The position numbers and the translations under genes are program-made. A stretch of 41,058 nt of DNA from Acidobacteriaceae bacterium. GTDB taxonomy: Bacteria > Acidobacteriota > Terriglobia > Terriglobales > Acidobacteriaceae. The stretch covers positions 1 to 41,058 of the forward strand of contig JARLFX010000072.1 in the NCBI GenBank assembly GCA_031296355.1. The letters are read 5' to 3'. Below the pieces are notes generated by a model, which saw only the letters and a program-made list of their open reading frames with translations, did no database searches and had not been told where the DNA came from. This document shows, in pieces, positions 18,001-25,191 of this stretch; the stretch's first letter is position 1, and each line of letters begins with the position of its first letter.

Positions 18001-18528
18001 GTCGCTGTCGCCGCCGAAGCTGACGCCGGGCTGCAACTGGATCATCTGCTCGAAATTGCGCGTATTCAGCGCGAGATCTGTCATCTCCTTGCCGGAAATC
18101 ACACTGCTCTGCGCAGCACTCTCCAACTGTGGTGCCAACTGCGTCTCCGACGTGACGGTTACAGTGGCATTACTGTCCCGTATGCTCAGCTTGAGATCCA
18201 CCGTGAGCGAATCGCTCACATGCAGTTGGATTCCTTCTGCCTTCGACGTATTGAACCCGTCCTTGCTCCCGGTCACCGTGTAGGTGCCCACTTGCAGCAG
18301 TGGCACGGTGTACGTTCCCTTGGAGTCGGAGGTTACCGTTCGGACTGTCGCGCCCGTGTCCGAGTTAATCAGCGTCACCGTCGCGGCTGGTATCACCGCC
18401 CCTGTACTGTCAATCACCGCACCGGTAATTTCGCCCGTAATACTCTGCGCATGCAGCGTGCAGGTCATGGCTGTCGCGAGGAAGGTGAGCAGCACCCATC
18501 GGCCACAAAATCGCTCGATACGTCTCAT
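15082..18528 (-). CDS. TonB-dependent receptor with carboxypeptidase-regulatory-like domain
   Basis: A 1148-residue outer-membrane receptor that would import oligosaccharides with energy from TonB-ExbBD. Residues 1-28 are a signal peptide ending LHAQ. A CarboxypepD_reg-like beta domain (about 29-120; GEITGAVIDSTGAVIPAATV) precedes the plug (about 125-260; SSVISGKEMTDLALNTRNFEQM) and a beta-barrel to the C-terminus, which ends in Phe (VGAKYIF) as barrel proteins do. This Oar-like architecture is widespread in Acidobacteriota. No SusD-like lipoprotein gene adjoins it, unlike Bacteroidota systems. The 148-residue gene follows 37 bp downstream. It is divergent from the VWFA gene. Placement among GH26/GH3 genes suggests glycan import, but ligand cannot be read from sequence. 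Confidence 0.93.
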   Translation of the reverse strand: MRRIERFCGRWVLLTFLATAMTCTLHAQSITGEITGAVIDSTGAVIPAATVTLINSDTGATVRTVTSDSKGTYTVPLLQVGTYTVTGSKDGFNTSKAEGIQLHVSDSLTVDLKLSIRDSNATVTVTSETQLAPQLESAAQSSVISGKEMTDLALNTRNFEQMIQLQPGVSFGGDSDQTYSGMVSPAGTSNNANLSINGQRATQNAYLFDGTDMLAHGSNNQVSIFPTIDSIQEMKVVRDSYGAEYGGGGSAQVQIISKSGGSAFHGDMYVFVRNSAFDAYNFFAKRTKIPLPKPEDSRYVGGISIGGPIYIPKHLTRFRDNTFFFYSLAVTRATQGLIDNVLNDPTPAQIAGNFGTSTVCIAYTPSCVIGTQVTNIDPVAAAYIKDILSTLPAPNVDPVNLPQELILTQIGKTNETQQLVRIDHTFNQRLSMFFRYVHDPINVVAPFGYNKGNGYPGVSNSYIPTVGDGYMLHGTYALTNATILDAAFSFQPFSIQVIPTGLMASQNSPDIRPNLPFTSTLTHIPTISINNGAALAAVGPTNDSNRTYQAFANVFHVFGQHSVSTGINFEHMYENVNQGDTNAGLYKFTSGNCPSCSGTAFAQSFANFLTGHVANFTQSTIDPLAQSRANLYEAYIQDDWKILPRLTLNLGVRYSFSQMPTDAGGHLGAFDPKFYDPSLAPTIQGGAGSTTGNICAALPCTNVVPNPAYVAGSYDGVIRGGVNSPYGNAVSNQPKLDFAPRAGFAFDVFGGGKTSLRGGFGIFYNQVPLSVVQTAVNNNPFYSSNLTFTGGTFTNPGAGTNSALIPPNAFGISSNWKTPYSMAYSLGIQQQMQHGFLLDIRYVGNNSRHLVGQVDINQPHPLEYVTAGIIPGNSVTTANTVYLNQIRPYKGYGPILSEVPEFTSNYNGLQVEANRKLGTQSRISVNYTWSRSLTDSLADSGAAPQNSYDPKAEYGLAAIDRRHVFTGHFVYHLPFYASQKGWKGHLLGGYEFSGIVTMAAGKPLTTLSNTPVDPAGQGVLAGGAIEAVRPNQIGDPNSDAPHAPDHLSPILTWFNITQHFTLAPSASLPGNERSGAVRGPGYQVWNIDFFKNLALTSGTHLQFRVEAANVFNHTNWTTIQMQLNNLSAGQATAARDARTMQVGAKYIF

Positions 18529-18884
18529 TTGATTGGGCGTCCTGACTAAAATTGAATGACGGTCGAAGCCTACGCTGCACGATAAGAGTGTGTCAAGATT
18601 ATTAAGACTCCTGCAGGCGCTAAATAGCTAAACACGCCTGAAAATCGACGCTCCTGAGTCTCCCTGAAATCCATTGACACCTAAGCGGCTGGTAAGGTAA
18701 CCATGAATGCGTGCCTCATAGTTGTAAAGCACAATCTAATTCGCAATCCAGTCCGATACATCCTTCTGTTGGCCAAGAAATGTATTCGCTACACTTCGCT
18801 TACAGCGGTTCTCTGTATCCCGCTCTTTTCGGCAGACTCCCCCGTTTCGAATTTAGGTTCAGGGTCGCCTCGCGCAAGAAGAAT
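18529..18884. promoter_or_regulatory. Divergent region between TonB receptor and VWFA genes
   Basis: This 356-bp spacer holds a minus-strand TTGACA (18597-18592) about 65 bp upstream of the receptor start, and on the plus strand TTGACA (18674-18679) followed by the leader segment that also precedes the NHL/Ig gene at 3599. A short reading frame within the leader is described separately. No RNA gene was recognised. Confidence 0.5.
18674..18757 (+). promoter_or_regulatory. Promoter plus conserved leader, copy 2
   Basis: TTGACA (18674-18679) is followed 44 bp later by ATAGTTGtAAAGCaCAAT and onward (18718-18743). The first 26 bases match 3556-3581 except for four transitions. A weaker match continues for about 14 more bases (AGTCCGA versus GGTCGGA). 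The genes downstream of the two copies are unrelated (VWFA versus NHL/Ig), so the conservation belongs to the leader itself. Confidence 0.5.
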
Positions 18885-18888
18885 ATGA
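18703..18888 (+). CDS. Possible 61-residue leader ORF overlapping the VWFA start
   Basis: ATG 18703 has AAGG at a plausible distance. The frame ends at TGA 18886-18888, overlapping the ATG of the VWFA gene (18885-18887) as ATGA, the classic arrangement for translational coupling. The middle (IVVKHNLIR) resembles the same frame upstream of the NHL/Ig gene (IVAKRNLIR at 3556). However, a second frame (SCKAQSN) is equally or better conserved between the two copies, so nucleotide conservation for another reason is just as likely. Low confidence that a protein is made. Confidence 0.25.
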   Translation: MNACLIVVKHNLIRNPVRYILLLAKKCIRYTSLTAVLCIPLFSADSPVSNLGSGSPRARRI

Positions 18889-20501
18889 GACAAAATTCAG
18901 GAGTTTTCATCGCGACCGCCCTTCTCCTCGCAGCAGGCGCAAGTCCTATGCTGGCTCAGGTGCTTGCACACAACAGTACATCTACCACCACACCCACCTT
19001 TCATGTGGACAGTAAGTTAGTGGTCTTGGATGTGGTCGTCACCGATGCGAAGGGCAATATTGTCCCCGGTCTCAAGCGCGAAGACTTTACCGTCCTGCAA
19101 GACAACATTTCCATGCCCATTCGCACCTTTGAGAGCTGGACAGATCGCAAGCCCCTCCCCGAAGTGCCCGCGCTCGACCGCTTCAATCGTCCGGACTGGG
19201 GCGAGACTCCGCTTACTATTTTCGTGCTTGATGAGCTTAACACTCCATTTGATGAGAAGACGTATTCAGCCGTTCAACTGAAAAAATACCTCAAGGCGCA
19301 ACCCGTGTTGCTGGCGGGTCCGGCCACGCTGATAGTCGTCAATGACTATGGCTATCACTCCCTGCAGGACTACACGCGAAACCGCGATCTTCTCATCGCT
19401 AGGCTTGATGCCCGCCCGCCCGCCATACCCAGTAAGCTCACCATCGGAGAGAATGATCTGCTATTGCGACAATCCTTTGCCCTGTTGAGGCAGATCGCGA
19501 TTTCGTCGCAGGGCCTTCGAGAACATAAGAATCTCGTATGGATTGGCCGTGGCTTCCCATCCTTGGATCCCACGGGGTTGACTGATGCTTCGCAGGCATC
19601 TCTACAGAATGCCATTCGTAACACTGTTTCGCTACTTCAGGATGCTCGAGTGACGGTATACAAAGTTGATCCTATGGCAACCACTACCCAACTCACTACC
19701 GTTGATCAGGCTGCGACGCTGGATGTAACGGATGGTGCGATCGGCGATACAGGCGATCAGCAGGCCGCGGGAGAAGATCCTTTCGCACAGAATTTCAACT
19801 TCAACACTTTCGCAGTCGCTACTGGAGGTCATTACTTCTACGGATTGAATGATCTCAATCGATTCATTGACACCAGTGTTCAGCAGGGAACTGAGTTCTA
19901 TACGCTAAGCTATAGGCCTCCCCCCGCTACGGTCGATGGAACATTCCTCAACATAAAGATTATGATGATTCCGCCCGGACTGACCGCCCAGACCCGGCAG
20001 GGCTACTACGCTTCGTTAGCCGCAAAGCCTGAACCAACTTCTGACGAACTTGGATTTGATCTTGGACAGGCTGCTGTCAGTCAAATGGAGTATGCCGGAG
20101 TTAATGCAAGTGTCTCATCCATTGAGCCGTCCAAGGTTCCTGGCCGATTACGGGTGACCTTCAAGATAGAAGATAGAACTCTCCAATGGTCGCCCGCGAC
20201 GAATGGACGAGTATCAGACTTTACAACTGTACTCGTCGCCCTGGATGCCAAGCATCAAATTGTCTCGTCCAATGCCTACAAGATGCATCCGTTCATGGTC
20301 GACTCGGACTCGGCACTGTTGACTACCGGACTACTGACCGTCGCGGATGATGTTCGCATTGACCCCAAAACGCGTTTCGTGCGTGTCCTGGTGCGCGATT
20401 CAAGCGGCAGAATTGGCAGTGCAGACGTGGATGGAGTTCAACTGCAAGCCGCGATGGCAAAGATCGTGTTGCCTTCTGAGAAGAGATTCGGTCGACACTG
20501 A
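18885..20501 (+). CDS. VWFA-related acidobacterial secreted protein
   Basis: A 538-residue exported protein of the VWFA-related family typical of Acidobacteriota. ATG 18885 gives a clear signal peptide (MRQNSGVFIATALLLAAGA, cleavage near LAQ); the frame extends upstream to 18711 but those 58 residues are not signal-like and cover the leader. A beta-rich domain (about 35-75) holds the family phrase LVVLDVVVTDAKGNIVPGLKREDF. The VWA-like Rossmann fold follows (about 100-330); its MIDAS position reads DELNT, not DxSxS, so metal binding may be altered. The family phrase GGHYFYGLNDL and the TLSYRPP segment are present around residues 315-350. It ends with a beta domain. Function is unknown; members are extracytoplasmic. 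The isomerase gene begins 41 bp later, so an operon is likely. Confidence 0.87.
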   Translation: MRQNSGVFIATALLLAAGASPMLAQVLAHNSTSTTTPTFHVDSKLVVLDVVVTDAKGNIVPGLKREDFTVLQDNISMPIRTFESWTDRKPLPEVPALDRFNRPDWGETPLTIFVLDELNTPFDEKTYSAVQLKKYLKAQPVLLAGPATLIVVNDYGYHSLQDYTRNRDLLIARLDARPPAIPSKLTIGENDLLLRQSFALLRQIAISSQGLREHKNLVWIGRGFPSLDPTGLTDASQASLQNAIRNTVSLLQDARVTVYKVDPMATTTQLTTVDQAATLDVTDGAIGDTGDQQAAGEDPFAQNFNFNTFAVATGGHYFYGLNDLNRFIDTSVQQGTEFYTLSYRPPPATVDGTFLNIKIMMIPPGLTAQTRQGYYASLAAKPEPTSDELGFDLGQAAVSQMEYAGVNASVSSIEPSKVPGRLRVTFKIEDRTLQWSPATNGRVSDFTTVLVALDAKHQIVSSNAYKMHPFMVDSDSALLTTGLLTVADDVRIDPKTRFVRVLVRDSSGRIGSADVDGVQLQAAMAKIVLPSEKRFGRH

Positions 20502-20542
20502 GGTCTACAGACCATAGTGGACGGATAAGGAAGAGGTGAACT

Positions 20543-21505
20543 GTGAAGCTTGGGCTTTTTACTGTCGTGTATGGAGCACTTTCTTGCAACGCAATGTTGG
20601 AGAGAGCTTCCGCGCTCGGTATTGAGCAACTGGAATTGGGGGCCGGGGGATGGCCTGGGAGCTCTCATCTCCCAGTAGATGAATTGTTGTCCAGCGCTCA
20701 AGCAGCACGGGAGTATCTGGCAAAACTATCCGATCACGGTTGCACAATCTCCGCGCTATCCTGCCATGGAAATCCTCTTCATCCAGACGCCCTTACCGCC
20801 TCTAATTACGACAAGGTATTTCGTAACGCAGTTCTGCTTGCGGAGAAATTGAATGTTCCCACAGTCGTTACCTTCTCCGGTTGTCCCGGCGATCATGGCC
20901 CTGGCAAAGTGCCGAATTGGGTCATCACGCCGTGGCCTCCTGAATTTGCCGAGTTATTGGAGTGGCAGTGGGAATCCGTCGCCATTCCGTACTGGCGCGA
21001 AGCTGCAAAGTTTGCTGAATCGCATGGAGTGCGCATTGCGCTGGAAGCCCACCCCGGCTTCCTTGTCTACAATGTCGAAACCATGCTGCGCTTGTGTGAT
21101 GCGACGTCCAGTCAGATAGGAATCAACTTCGATCCAAGCCACCTCTACTGGCAGGGCATACACATCCCAAGCGCTATCGCCGCACTAGGCAAAGCGATCT
21201 TTCACGTGCACGCCAAGGATGTCGCGATGTATCGCCATAACCTGGACAGAAACGGTGTTCTCGACACGAAAGGTTATCAGCAGATTGCAGAACGTTCTTG
21301 GAACTTTCGAACCATCGGCTGCGGACATGGCGAGAAGGAATGGAAAGAGATTCTCGGCGCGCTCCGCATCGCAGGTTACGACGGTGCGATCAGCATCGAA
21401 CATGAAGACCCTCTCCTGTCCATCGATGAAGGGATCACCATGGCCGTTGACCTGCTCAAGCGCATTCTCCCGCGCGCCCCCGCCCCAAAGCCCTGGTGGG
21501 TCTAG
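20543..21505 (+). CDS. Sugar phosphate isomerase/epimerase (xylose-isomerase-like TIM barrel)
   Basis: A 320-residue cytoplasmic TIM-barrel enzyme of the AP-endonuclease-2/xylose-isomerase-like superfamily; members isomerise or epimerise sugars and keto-sugars using a divalent metal. Start is GTG 20543 with GAGGTG five bases upstream. Expected metal ligands are all visible: Glu168 (LEAHPG), Asp197 and His200 (FDPSHLYW), His221/His223 (HVHAKD) and Glu286 (SIEHED). No signal peptide is seen. It follows the VWFA gene by 41 bp; its stop (21503-21505) and the stop of the oppositely oriented MFS gene are one base apart. With the MFS permease and ROK regulator it probably handles an imported sugar. 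The exact substrate is not determinable. Confidence 0.88.
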   Translation: MKLGLFTVVYGALSCNAMLERASALGIEQLELGAGGWPGSSHLPVDELLSSAQAAREYLAKLSDHGCTISALSCHGNPLHPDALTASNYDKVFRNAVLLAEKLNVPTVVTFSGCPGDHGPGKVPNWVITPWPPEFAELLEWQWESVAIPYWREAAKFAESHGVRIALEAHPGFLVYNVETMLRLCDATSSQIGINFDPSHLYWQGIHIPSAIAALGKAIFHVHAKDVAMYRHNLDRNGVLDTKGYQQIAERSWNFRTIGCGHGEKEWKEILGALRIAGYDGAISIEHEDPLLSIDEGITMAVDLLKRILPRAPAPKPWWV

Positions 21506-21506
21506 C

Positions 21507-22742
21507 TCAACGTGTGAGCTCCAATGGAAGTGGCGATTCATCCGCTGTGGGTTCCGCGCTCCGCTGGCGGAAGAAGAGCAGGAAAAAAAACAGCACCAGT
21601 GCAGACCCGACGGCCGGCACCATCCAGATCGAACGCCAGTTGTGTGCGCTCAAGTCGCCCCGCTGCACGCGAAAGAGATCGACCACATACCCTGAAAGAT
21701 ATGAGCCCACGAGCATCCCTACTCCGTACGTCACTAGAGTGATGAAACCCTGAGCTGCCGCACGCACGTTGTGCGAAACGCTCTTGTCTACGTAGATCTG
21801 TCCGCTCACAAAAAAGAAGTCGTAGCAGATCCCGTGAAGCACGATGCCTCCGAAGATCATCCACATATGACCCGTAGTGTCGCCATACGCAAATAACACA
21901 TAACGAATTACCCACGCCAGCATCCCTGCCGCTAGCATGTATTTCACTCCCAGCCGACGGAAGAACCACGGAATGGTGACCATAAACACCAGTTCCGAAA
22001 TCTGTCCCAGCGTCATCTTGGCCGCAGCATTCTGCACTCCGCTCTCGTTGAGATAAAGATTCGTAAAGGCGTAGTAGAACTGCAACGGAATACAGATCAG
22101 AAACGACGACGCCACGAAAACTCCGAACTCTCGCTGCTTCAGGAGACGCAAAACGCTCATCGGAACCAGCGTTGCCAAACCAAAGCTCCTCTGCTGTCCA
22201 TCCGGTGGCGTCGCAGGCAGCGTTAGCGCATAACCAGCCATCACAAGCGAGCAGCCTGCTGCCAGGCGAACCGGCATCGCAGTAGCTTCGATGTTTGCAT
22301 AGCTCACCACGATGCCGGCGAAGATCCAGCCCAGCGTACCCAGCACCCTGATCCCTGTAAAGCGCTCCTGAACACTCGCCACATGCCTGAAGCAAATAGC
22401 GTTCGTCAGCGCGAGTGTCGGCATATAGCAGATCGAATACGCTAAGAAAAACCAGTAAAGCACCACAAAACGGTGCTGCCGCGAACCAAGGAGGAGCAAT
22501 AGCCCGCCAACCAGGTGTAGCGCGGCCAGCAGTTTTTCCGCGGAGTAGAAGCGGTCGGCCAGTGCCCCCGTAACCAGTGGCGATACGATCGCCGCCACGG
22601 CAGTCGTTCCGGCGACTAGGCCAATCCGTTCTCCATTGAAGTGCAGGCCAACTCCCAGCCATGTCCCCAACGTAACGTACCACGCTCCCCAGATGAAGTA
22701 TTCGAGGAACATCATTGTGGAGAGTCGAACGCGAAGACCCAT
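21507..22742 (-). CDS. MFS permease, nucleoside:H+ symporter-like (NHS family)
   Basis: A 411-residue inner-membrane transporter with about 12 hydrophobic segments. The N-terminus LRVRLSTMMFLEYFIWGAWYVTLGTWL and the central TLGQISELVFMVTIPWFFRRLG match the NupG/XapB-like nucleoside permease family; in non-enteric bacteria such proteins lie in sugar-catabolic clusters next to TIM-barrel isomerases and probably carry sugars or glycosides. ATG 22742 is preceded by CAGGAG. It is divergent from the ROK regulator (155 bp between starts), a usual arrangement of repressor and target, and convergent with the isomerase. A 406-residue open frame on the same strand in another register is a shadow. Confidence 0.88.
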   Translation of the reverse strand: MGLRVRLSTMMFLEYFIWGAWYVTLGTWLGVGLHFNGERIGLVAGTTAVAAIVSPLVTGALADRFYSAEKLLAALHLVGGLLLLLGSRQHRFVVLYWFFLAYSICYMPTLALTNAICFRHVASVQERFTGIRVLGTLGWIFAGIVVSYANIEATAMPVRLAAGCSLVMAGYALTLPATPPDGQQRSFGLATLVPMSVLRLLKQREFGVFVASSFLICIPLQFYYAFTNLYLNESGVQNAAAKMTLGQISELVFMVTIPWFFRRLGVKYMLAAGMLAWVIRYVLFAYGDTTGHMWMIFGGIVLHGICYDFFFVSGQIYVDKSVSHNVRAAAQGFITLVTYGVGMLVGSYLSGYVVDLFRVQRGDLSAHNWRSIWMVPAVGSALVLFFFLLFFRQRSAEPTADESPLPLELTR

Positions 22743-22778
22743 GATTTACTCCTGTCAATGTCTACTCTTGGCCAGTGT

Positions 22779-22831
22779 CTTGTCAAATAGTTGTGAATCG
22801 CATTAAACAGCACGTCGCCCTTCTTGACAAG
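22779..22831. promoter_or_regulatory. Divergent promoter/operator between MFS and ROK genes
   Basis: CTTGTCAA (22779-22786) and TTGACAAG (22824-22831) are inverted copies 37 bp apart. Each contains a consensus -35 hexamer pointing outward, one toward the permease and one toward the ROK gene. CTTGACAAG (22823-22831) is itself a near-palindrome and also occurs at 743-751 ahead of the GH3 gene. The layout suits ROK control of both directions; no binding evidence exists in the sequence beyond symmetry. Confidence 0.45.
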
Positions 22832-22897
22832 CCCCCGGGAAGCCCTTAGCTCCTCGAATATTTTATTAAGTCATTTGCATGGGTTTATCATTGCCGA

Positions 22898-24127
22898 ATG
22901 AAAAGTAAGGGCGATGAGAAGATCAGGCCGAACCGCAGGTTGGTAACCGCAAAGCCCCAAACCGTGCGTCATTTGAACCGCGCAGCCGTCCTCGGTCTCA
23001 TCCGGCAATATCAGCCCTTATCTCGCGCGGATTTGGCACGCTACACAGGTATCCATCGCAGCAACATATCCATCATCGTTGAAGATCTTCAGAAACGCGG
23101 ACTTCTGCGCGAAGAGCGCGCCAAGACAGGCGGCCGCGGTCGCACCCCCACCCTGATTTCACTCGAGCGCGGTTCCTTTGGCGTTCTCGGAGTCAATCTG
23201 CGCCGTCTGCGCACGACTGTTTCACTCGCGTCGCTCGATGGTCACGTCGAGAGTTCCTTTACGTTTGAAACCCCGAAGACCCCTGAAGAATTCGTCGAGA
23301 CGTTGCGCGAAGCCTGCAAGACCGTGACGCAAAACTTTGACCAGCCAGCCTCTGCACGCATCGTCAGCCAGATGGTCATCAGCCTTCCCGGCATCGTCAA
23401 TCGTCAGTCCGATGGAGCATCCACCATTTGGACACCCGGTCTGCCTAAGTATTCCGGGTGCGATCTCGCCACTATGATCAAGAAGGCGATTGGCATTCCA
23501 TGCCTCATATCTAACAACGCTGGCCTCGCCGCCACCGCTGTGCTGCGCTCTGGAGAGAAGCAGAACGAAGATGTAAACGACTTCGTCTTGTTGGTGATCG
23601 GCGATGTTGGCGTTGGCTCAGGCGTTGTCATTCAGCATAATCTTTACTCCGGCTACGATGCGGCCTATGCCGGCGAAGTCGGTCACACTGTCATCGATCC
23701 CAAGGGCCCGCTCTGTAACTGTGGCCGGCGCGGTTGCTTGCAGTTGTATATCTGCGACAGTGCTACCTGGGCTCGTTACAACGCGCGTTTGGATTTCAGT
23801 GCAGCGAGGTTCGCGGAGTTCCTGGATGAAGTCAACGCAGGCTCCCCCAAAGCGCTTGCCGCACTTAGCCAGACTGTCGAATATCTTAGCATTGGCATTT
23901 CCAATATCGCACTCACGTTGAATCCTGAGAAGATTGTTCTCGCTGGGGCGCTTACCAGGGTTTGGCCGACCCTGGAGAAGCAGCTCAAGTCTGCGTTCGC
24001 TCTGCCCCATCAGCACACTCTTATTCAACGGGTTGACTCTCCTCTGGACACGCTCTTCCTCAAAGGCGCCATCGAGCGTGCCCTCGATGTCGTGCTTACC
24101 AGTACCAGTTCACGCGCCTCCAAGTAG
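22898..24127 (+). CDS. ROK-family transcriptional regulator
   Basis: A 409-residue sugar-responsive repressor of the XylR/NagC type. An N-terminal winged helix-turn-helix (about 20-80; LSRADLARYTGIHRSNISIIVEDLQKRGLL) precedes the two-part ROK fold. The zinc-binding signature is intact: His263 (GHTV) and Cys273, Cys275, Cys280 (CNCGRRGC). At the position of the catalytic Asp of ROK kinases (usually in an ND pair) it has Asn206-Asn207 (SNNAG), so it should bind sugar but not phosphorylate it. It is divergent from the MFS permease and precedes a Tat-exported TIM-barrel gene by 125 bp. Likely targets are the permease and other genes of the cluster; the inducer is unknown. The next gene has its own spacing and may be separately transcribed. 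Confidence 0.93.
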   Translation: MKSKGDEKIRPNRRLVTAKPQTVRHLNRAAVLGLIRQYQPLSRADLARYTGIHRSNISIIVEDLQKRGLLREERAKTGGRGRTPTLISLERGSFGVLGVNLRRLRTTVSLASLDGHVESSFTFETPKTPEEFVETLREACKTVTQNFDQPASARIVSQMVISLPGIVNRQSDGASTIWTPGLPKYSGCDLATMIKKAIGIPCLISNNAGLAATAVLRSGEKQNEDVNDFVLLVIGDVGVGSGVVIQHNLYSGYDAAYAGEVGHTVIDPKGPLCNCGRRGCLQLYICDSATWARYNARLDFSAARFAEFLDEVNAGSPKALAALSQTVEYLSIGISNIALTLNPEKIVLAGALTRVWPTLEKQLKSAFALPHQHTLIQRVDSPLDTLFLKGAIERALDVVLTSTSSRASK

Positions 24128-24252
24128 GAGTCACAGTGTCCGCTCACCCTCCCCTTTGATAGTCGTGTCTCGCGTGGAATGTGATATGTTCATCCGGTCG
24201 CCTCTCCTGGCTTAAGCAAGGCCACCAACGGCGCAGCGTGAGAATGACATTT

Positions 24253-25134
24253 ATGACCAATCCCAATCGACGGCAATTTTTACAACTTTCCACCTTCGCT
24301 GTCGCGGGCGCTGCTGCTCCTCGCCTGTGGTGTCGCACCCGGCCTACTGCCGTAGGAGTGCAACTTTATACCGTGCAGAAGGAAGTCATGACCGATTTGC
24401 CCGGCACGCTCGCTGCCATCCGGAAGATCGGCTACACCATGGTTGAGAGCTTTTCCGGCATGCATGCCCGGCCAGCCAATGAGTTGAAGGCCATGGTTCA
24501 GGATGCTGGTCTCACTCTACCCAGCGCTCATTTTTCGTACAACACCCTCGAAACCCAGGTACAGTATGCCCACGACCTGGGTGTGAGCCATATGGTCTGC
24601 GCGATGTTGCCTAAGCCGATGCAAAATCGTGAAGGATTCATGAAAGCTGCATCAGGCCTGAACAAAGCGGGAGCTTTGGCAAAGGCAGCCAATATCAGGC
24701 TGTCGTTTCACAACCATAACTTTGAATTCCAGCCACTTCCACCTGCCACTGGCGATGGCGCCCCCGGCCCACAGGATACTGGGCTCAGAATCCTGCTGGA
24801 TAACACCAACCAGCAGCTCGTCAGTTGGGAAGAGGATTGCTACTGGGTCGCTCAGGGTGGGCAAGATCCGTTGACTTTGTTGAAACAACACCAGCATAGG
24901 ATATCGATGCTCCACTTGAAAGACAGGCTTCCCGGAGCCACCACCACCTACACGCCCGGCAAGGCCTCGCAGTTCTTTACTGAGATTGGCACCGGCACCA
25001 TCGACTGGGAGCCGATTATGAAGATTGCAGACAGCACAGGCAAATTGATATTCGTCGAGCAAGACACCACGACCATGCCCGCGCTCGATAGCCTTGCCCT
25101 TAGCTACAAAAACCTGCTGAAGTATATCGTCTGA
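24253..25134 (+). CDS. Tat-exported TIM-barrel isomerase/epimerase-like protein
   Basis: A 293-residue protein of the xylose-isomerase-like TIM-barrel superfamily carrying a twin-arginine signal (NRRQFLQLSTFAVAGAAA, residues 4-21), so it acts in the periplasm. ATG 24253 is chosen for the shortest typical Tat leader; ATG 24244 is also possible. Active-site candidates are HNHNFEF (about 154), LLDNTN (about 180), HLKD (about 222) and FVEQD (about 264), giving a plausible but not classic set of metal ligands. Exported members of this group have been linked to oxidised (3-keto) glycoside breakdown; with the DUF1080 protein at 30692 this is a reasonable but unproven role. It ends 17 bp before a strong bidirectional terminator. 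Confidence 0.83.
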   Translation: MTNPNRRQFLQLSTFAVAGAAAPRLWCRTRPTAVGVQLYTVQKEVMTDLPGTLAAIRKIGYTMVESFSGMHARPANELKAMVQDAGLTLPSAHFSYNTLETQVQYAHDLGVSHMVCAMLPKPMQNREGFMKAASGLNKAGALAKAANIRLSFHNHNFEFQPLPPATGDGAPGPQDTGLRILLDNTNQQLVSWEEDCYWVAQGGQDPLTLLKQHQHRISMLHLKDRLPGATTTYTPGKASQFFTEIGTGTIDWEPIMKIADSTGKLIFVEQDTTTMPALDSLALSYKNLLKYIV

Positions 25135-25150
25135 AATTACAAAGTATTGC

Positions 25151-25187
25151 AATGCGCGCCTCCGCAATCCGTGCGAAGGCGCGCATT
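25151..25187. terminator. Bidirectional terminator hairpin
   Basis: AATGCGCGCCT (25151-25161) and AGGCGCGCATT (25177-25187) are perfect 11-bp inverted arms, and the inner CGCA/TGCG can extend the stem. It lies exactly between two convergent genes (stops at 25134 and 25192). T-tracts are weak on both sides, but the stem is very stable. Confidence 0.75.
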
Positions 25188-25191
25188 CACC

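Noticed and set aside
17734..18549. 271-residue plus-strand frame opposite the TonB receptor N-terminus
   Set aside because: Shadow frame; the minus strand holds the signal peptide, regulatory-like domain and plug of the receptor.
18711..18884. 58-residue N-terminal extension of the VWFA protein
   Set aside because: It would precede a clear signal peptide at 18885 and covers the conserved leader; no ribosome-binding site is seen before 18711.
21538..22758. 406-residue open frame overlapping the MFS permease on the same strand
   Set aside because: It is Arg/Gly/Cys-rich with no membrane segments or domain, and the other register encodes a clear 12-helix permease with a good ribosome-binding site.
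24181..24252. Upstream start for the Tat-exported TIM-barrel protein
   Set aside because: It would put 24 extra residues ahead of the twin-arginine motif, which normally lies within the first few residues.
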